From Allocoleopsis sp036703385 (GTDB taxonomy: Bacteria > Cyanobacteriota > Cyanobacteriia > Cyanobacteriales > Coleofasciculaceae), in NCBI RefSeq assembly GCF_036703385.1, contig NZ_DATNPA010000140.1:1-6275 (forward strand): a stretch of 6,275 bases of DNA, in the 5' to 3' direction. Positions 3,933 through 6,275 of this stretch are shown piece after piece (position 1 is the first letter of the stretch; the number at the start of each line of letters is the position of its first letter). A program made the position numbers and the translations under genes. The notes below the pieces were generated by a model. The model did no database searches. It worked only from the letters and a program-made list of their open reading frames with translations, and had not been told where the DNA came from.

Positions 3933-5936
3933 ATGTCTGTCTTTGTTGCAGTTGACAATATTGATAAGGTCTTTTCCTTAAGCGGTGGTGGTGAATACGT
4001 TGCTCTCAAAGGAATAGACCTGCAAATTAAAAAGGGAGAATTTGTTTCCTTAATCGGTCACTCCGGTTGCGGCAAATCCACCCTACTAAACATGATTGCT
4101 GGCCTGGACTTACCCAGTGAGGGATTAGTGACCCTGGAAGGGCAACGCATCAAACAGCCCGGTCCCGATCGCATGGTAGTGTTCCAGAATTATTCTCTGC
4201 TACCTTGGCGGACTGTTCGAGAAAATATTGCCCTCGCCGTCAATTCAGTGATGAAGGATGTACCCGCAGGCGAGCGCAAAGCGATTGTAGAGCAGCATAT
4301 CGATATGGTGGGGTTGCGTCCTCATGCTGATAAAGCCCCCGCCATGTTATCAGGTGGACAAAAACAACGGGTTGCGATCGCACGCGCACTCGCTATTCGC
4401 CCCAAATTGCTGCTACTCGATGAACCCTTTGGAGCGCTGGATGCTTTAACACGGGGTAATCTGCAAGAGCAGCTAATGAAAATCTGCGAGGAAAATCAGG
4501 TCACGGGGGTCATGGTTACCCATGATGTCGATGAAGCGGTGCTGCTATCCGATCGGATTGTCATGCTGACCAATGGGCCAGGTTCTAAGATTGGTCAAAT
4601 TTTGGAAGTGGACATTCCCAGACCTCGCAAGCGGATGGAAGTGGTAGAACATCCTAGCTATTACAGCTTGCGCAGTGAAATGATTTACTTCCTCAATCAG
4701 CAGAAGCGGATTAAGAAAATCCGGGCGAGGAAAACAGCAGTTATTGCTCGTCATGGTTTAGAAAAAGTCAACCTGGACATTGGTTTTGTTCCTCTAACCG
4801 CCTGTGCCCCCCTCGCTGTTGCTAAAGAAAAAGGTTTTTTCAAAAAACATGGCTTAGACGAAGTTAACCTTGTGCGTGAAACCAGCTGGCGCGGCATTGT
4901 CGATGGCATGAGCGGTGGCTATTTAGATGCCGCCCAAATGCCATCCGGGATGCCCTTGTGGTTAACCTTGGGAGGAAATGACAACCGACCCTTGCCAGTC
5001 GTCACTGCCCTAACCATGACTCGCAATGGCAATGGCATTACCCTAGATAAGCGATTTTACGACCAGGGGATACATACCCTCACTGATTTTAAAAAGATGC
5101 TGTTGGATTCCCCAACTCAACAGCACAGAATGGGGATGGTTCATCCCTCCTCGATGCACAATCTGCTGCTGCGCTACTGGTTGGCGGCTGGTGGTATTGA
5201 CCCCGACCGGGATATAGAACTCAAGACTATCCCTCCAGCCCAGATGGTCGTCGATTTGCAAGCGGGAAGCATCGATGGTTACTGCGTAGGGGAACCCTGG
5301 AACATCCGGGCGGCGATGGAAGGAGTTGGTTTTACTGTAGCCACAGATTTAGAGCTTTGGCCTGGACATCCAGGAAAAGTACTGGGTGTGCGCGAAGACT
5401 GGGCAGACACTTATCCCAACACCCATATTGCCTTGGTCAAAGCGATGCTAGAGGCTTGTCGGTACTGTGCCGATCCAGCTAATGACGAAGAGGTACGTCA
5501 AATTACAGCTGGACGGGAGTATGTAAGTACCGATATTAACTATATTCACATGGGAGACCCCAACGCCTCTACCTGTAGCCTAGATGTACCCATGCGCGAG
5601 TATGCCCATCACCTATTCTATGGAGAAGGCGTCAATCGTCCCAGTCGAACCGAGCAACTTTGGCACATGACCCAGTTGGCGCGTTGGGACCACACTCCCT
5701 TCCCCAGAAACTGGGTGGAAATCCTGGAACGGGTGTGCCGAGTGCGTGTGTTCAGCATCGCCGCACGAGAACTGGGTCTGGTTGATATTAGTTACACCAA
5801 AGGCGGGATTCAACTATTTGACGGTATCCCCTTTAATGCCGAAGACCCGATTAGCTATCTCAACAGTCTGAAGATCAAACGCGATTTCAGCATCGCGGAA
5901 GTTGTTCTCGATTCACGTCCTACCGTAGCCGCTTAG
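3933..5936 (+). CDS. cmpC: ABC transporter ATPase fused to an NrtA-like sensor domain, CmpC/NrtC
   Basis: This 667-aa protein has two parts and matches the usual length of NrtC/CmpC. Residues 1 to about 255 form the ATPase: Walker A GHSGCGKST (42-50), Q-loop Gln85, signature LSGGQ (139-143), Walker B LLLLDEP (159-165), D-loop ALD (168-170) and switch His197. It should pair with CmpD to drive transport through CmpB from the cytoplasmic side. A basic linker (QQKRIKKIRARK, about 256-267) leads to a CmpA/NrtA-like domain (about 279-650) without a signal peptide; in NrtC the same domain mediates ammonium-promoted inhibition of uptake. Its pocket positions carry His409 and Lys482, plus CVGEPWN (451-457), the nitrate-type pattern and unlike CmpA here. 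All ATPase motifs are intact. There is no Shine-Dalgarno sequence before ATG 3933; the start is chosen because the ABC domain begins immediately. Confidence 0.92.
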   Translation: MSVFVAVDNIDKVFSLSGGGEYVALKGIDLQIKKGEFVSLIGHSGCGKSTLLNMIAGLDLPSEGLVTLEGQRIKQPGPDRMVVFQNYSLLPWRTVRENIALAVNSVMKDVPAGERKAIVEQHIDMVGLRPHADKAPAMLSGGQKQRVAIARALAIRPKLLLLDEPFGALDALTRGNLQEQLMKICEENQVTGVMVTHDVDEAVLLSDRIVMLTNGPGSKIGQILEVDIPRPRKRMEVVEHPSYYSLRSEMIYFLNQQKRIKKIRARKTAVIARHGLEKVNLDIGFVPLTACAPLAVAKEKGFFKKHGLDEVNLVRETSWRGIVDGMSGGYLDAAQMPSGMPLWLTLGGNDNRPLPVVTALTMTRNGNGITLDKRFYDQGIHTLTDFKKMLLDSPTQQHRMGMVHPSSMHNLLLRYWLAAGGIDPDRDIELKTIPPAQMVVDLQAGSIDGYCVGEPWNIRAAMEGVGFTVATDLELWPGHPGKVLGVREDWADTYPNTHIALVKAMLEACRYCADPANDEEVRQITAGREYVSTDINYIHMGDPNASTCSLDVPMREYAHHLFYGEGVNRPSRTEQLWHMTQLARWDHTPFPRNWVEILERVCRVRVFSIAARELGLVDISYTKGGIQLFDGIPFNAEDPISYLNSLKIKRDFSIAEVVLDSRPTVAA

Positions 5937-5937
5937 A

Positions 5938-5984
5938 GGGTTGCAGGTTTTGGGGTTGCAGGTTAGCAGCTTAACCAGTTTTTT
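5938..5984 (+). repeat. GGTTGCA direct repeats and a weak terminator-like hairpin after cmpC
   Basis: GGGTTGCAGGTT occurs twice (5938-5949 and 5953-5964), directly after the cmpC stop codon. GGTTA (5961-5965) can pair with TAACC (5972-5976), followed after two bases by six T residues (5979-5984). This resembles an intrinsic terminator, but the 5-bp A/T-containing stem is too weak for a firm call. The GGTTGCAGGTT copies are also 10/11 complementary to AACCTTCAACC units in the following array, offering an alternative fold. Confidence 0.45.
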
Positions 5985-5985
5985 C

Positions 5986-6050
5986 AACCTCTAAACCTTC
6001 AACCTTCAATCTTCAACCTTCAACCTCTACACCTTCAACCTTCAACCCTC
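5986..6050 (+). repeat. AACCTTC heptamer array in the cmpC-cmpD gap
   Basis: Nine consecutive units cover 65 bp: AACCTCTA, AACCTTC, AACCTTC, AATCTTC, AACCTTC, AACCTCTA, CACCTTC, AACCTTC, AACCCTC. Seven are 7 nt long; the two AACCTCTA units are 8 nt and identical, suggesting that a block of units was duplicated. The array almost fills the gap before cmpD. It belongs to the class of short tandem heptamers that are scattered between genes in filamentous cyanobacteria. Confidence 0.8.
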
Positions 6051-6066
6051 TATTACAACCAAACCG

Positions 6067-6275
6067 ATGCTTAACCGCCCTCTCACTTTTAGCGATGCCT
6101 CAACTGTTAGAACACGACAGTCGGCAGAAACAGCCACTAAGCGTGATTCATTCCTAACCATTGAGAATGTTTCCAAAATCTATCCGACCAAGAAAGGCTC
6201 TTTCACCGTACTCGACGGCGTTAACCTGACGGTAGACGAAGGCGAATTTATTTGTGTGATTGGTCACTCGGGTTG
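6067..6275 (+). CDS. cmpD: ABC transporter ATPase CmpD/NrtD, N-terminal part (partial)
   Basis: The first 69 complete codons of the second ATPase are present; the gene runs off the right edge inside the Walker A motif (VIGHSG, the next codon beginning TG as expected for Cys). After a variable, polar N-terminal extension of about 33 residues, the ABC fold begins at FLTIENVSKIYPTKKGSFTVLDGVNLTVDEGEFICVIGHSG, which is the NrtD/CmpD pattern. Members of this group have the ATPase domain only, without the sensor domain of CmpC, and form a heterodimer with it. It starts 130 bp after cmpC, downstream of a heptamer array, and has no Shine-Dalgarno sequence before ATG 6067; a start nearer to FLTIENV is possible, but I saw no in-frame ATG there. 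Confidence 0.88.
   Translation, partial: MLNRPLTFSDASTVRTRQSAETATKRDSFLTIENVSKIYPTKKGSFTVLDGVNLTVDEGEFICVIGHSG

Noticed and set aside
5961..5984. Intrinsic terminator between cmpC and cmpD
   Set aside because: The stem has only five pairs, three of them A-T, and the next gene belongs to the same transporter, so it is kept only as part of a tentative finding.
2908..6050. Heptamer arrays as a CRISPR array
   Set aside because: Units are 7 nt and directly adjacent without spacers.

Overview
The window looks like a cyanobacterial chromosome, probably from a filamentous species. The evidence is five exact HIP1 octamers (GCGATCGC at 63-70, 588-595, 737-744, 3083-3090 and 4374-4381), a four-component anion ABC transporter of the cyanobacterial Cmp/Nrt type, and arrays of 7-nt tandem repeats between genes. 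All supported genes are on the + strand.

Layout. At 1-218 is the tail of a DHA2/EmrB-type drug-efflux permease, followed at 290-757 by a MarR-family regulator that probably controls it. The next 750 bp have no gene of normal size. They begin with what looks like the right end of a decayed IS200/IS605 (TnpB-type) element, pointing leftward and abutting marR. They then hold a 99-bp multi-branched palindrome, a sigma70-like promoter (1101-1129), and a long structured leader. The leader contains a 21-codon upstream ORF with a very good Shine-Dalgarno sequence whose stop codon lies in the loop of a hairpin. From 1511 to the right edge run four transporter genes in the order binding protein, permease, ATPase-sensor fusion, second ATPase (cut off): cmpA, cmpB, cmpC, cmpD.

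How the genes work together. CmpA is a Tat-type lipoprotein that captures the anion in the periplasm. CmpB forms the membrane channel. CmpC and CmpD form a heterodimeric ATPase, and the C-terminal half of CmpC is a CmpA/NrtA-like domain used in this family as a cytoplasmic regulatory sensor. The transporter could be for nitrate (Nrt) or bicarbonate (Cmp). The pocket residues and surrounding sequence of the binding protein (TFPxxNQDFWIRYW, STGDPWP, HPEEYLALRADW) favour bicarbonate. The sensor half of CmpC carries the nitrate-type residues (His, Lys, GEPWN) at the same positions.

The three gaps inside the operon each carry heptamer repeats, with a different unit in each gap, and two of them can form hairpins. 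The least explained part of the window is the leader at about 1136-1510.
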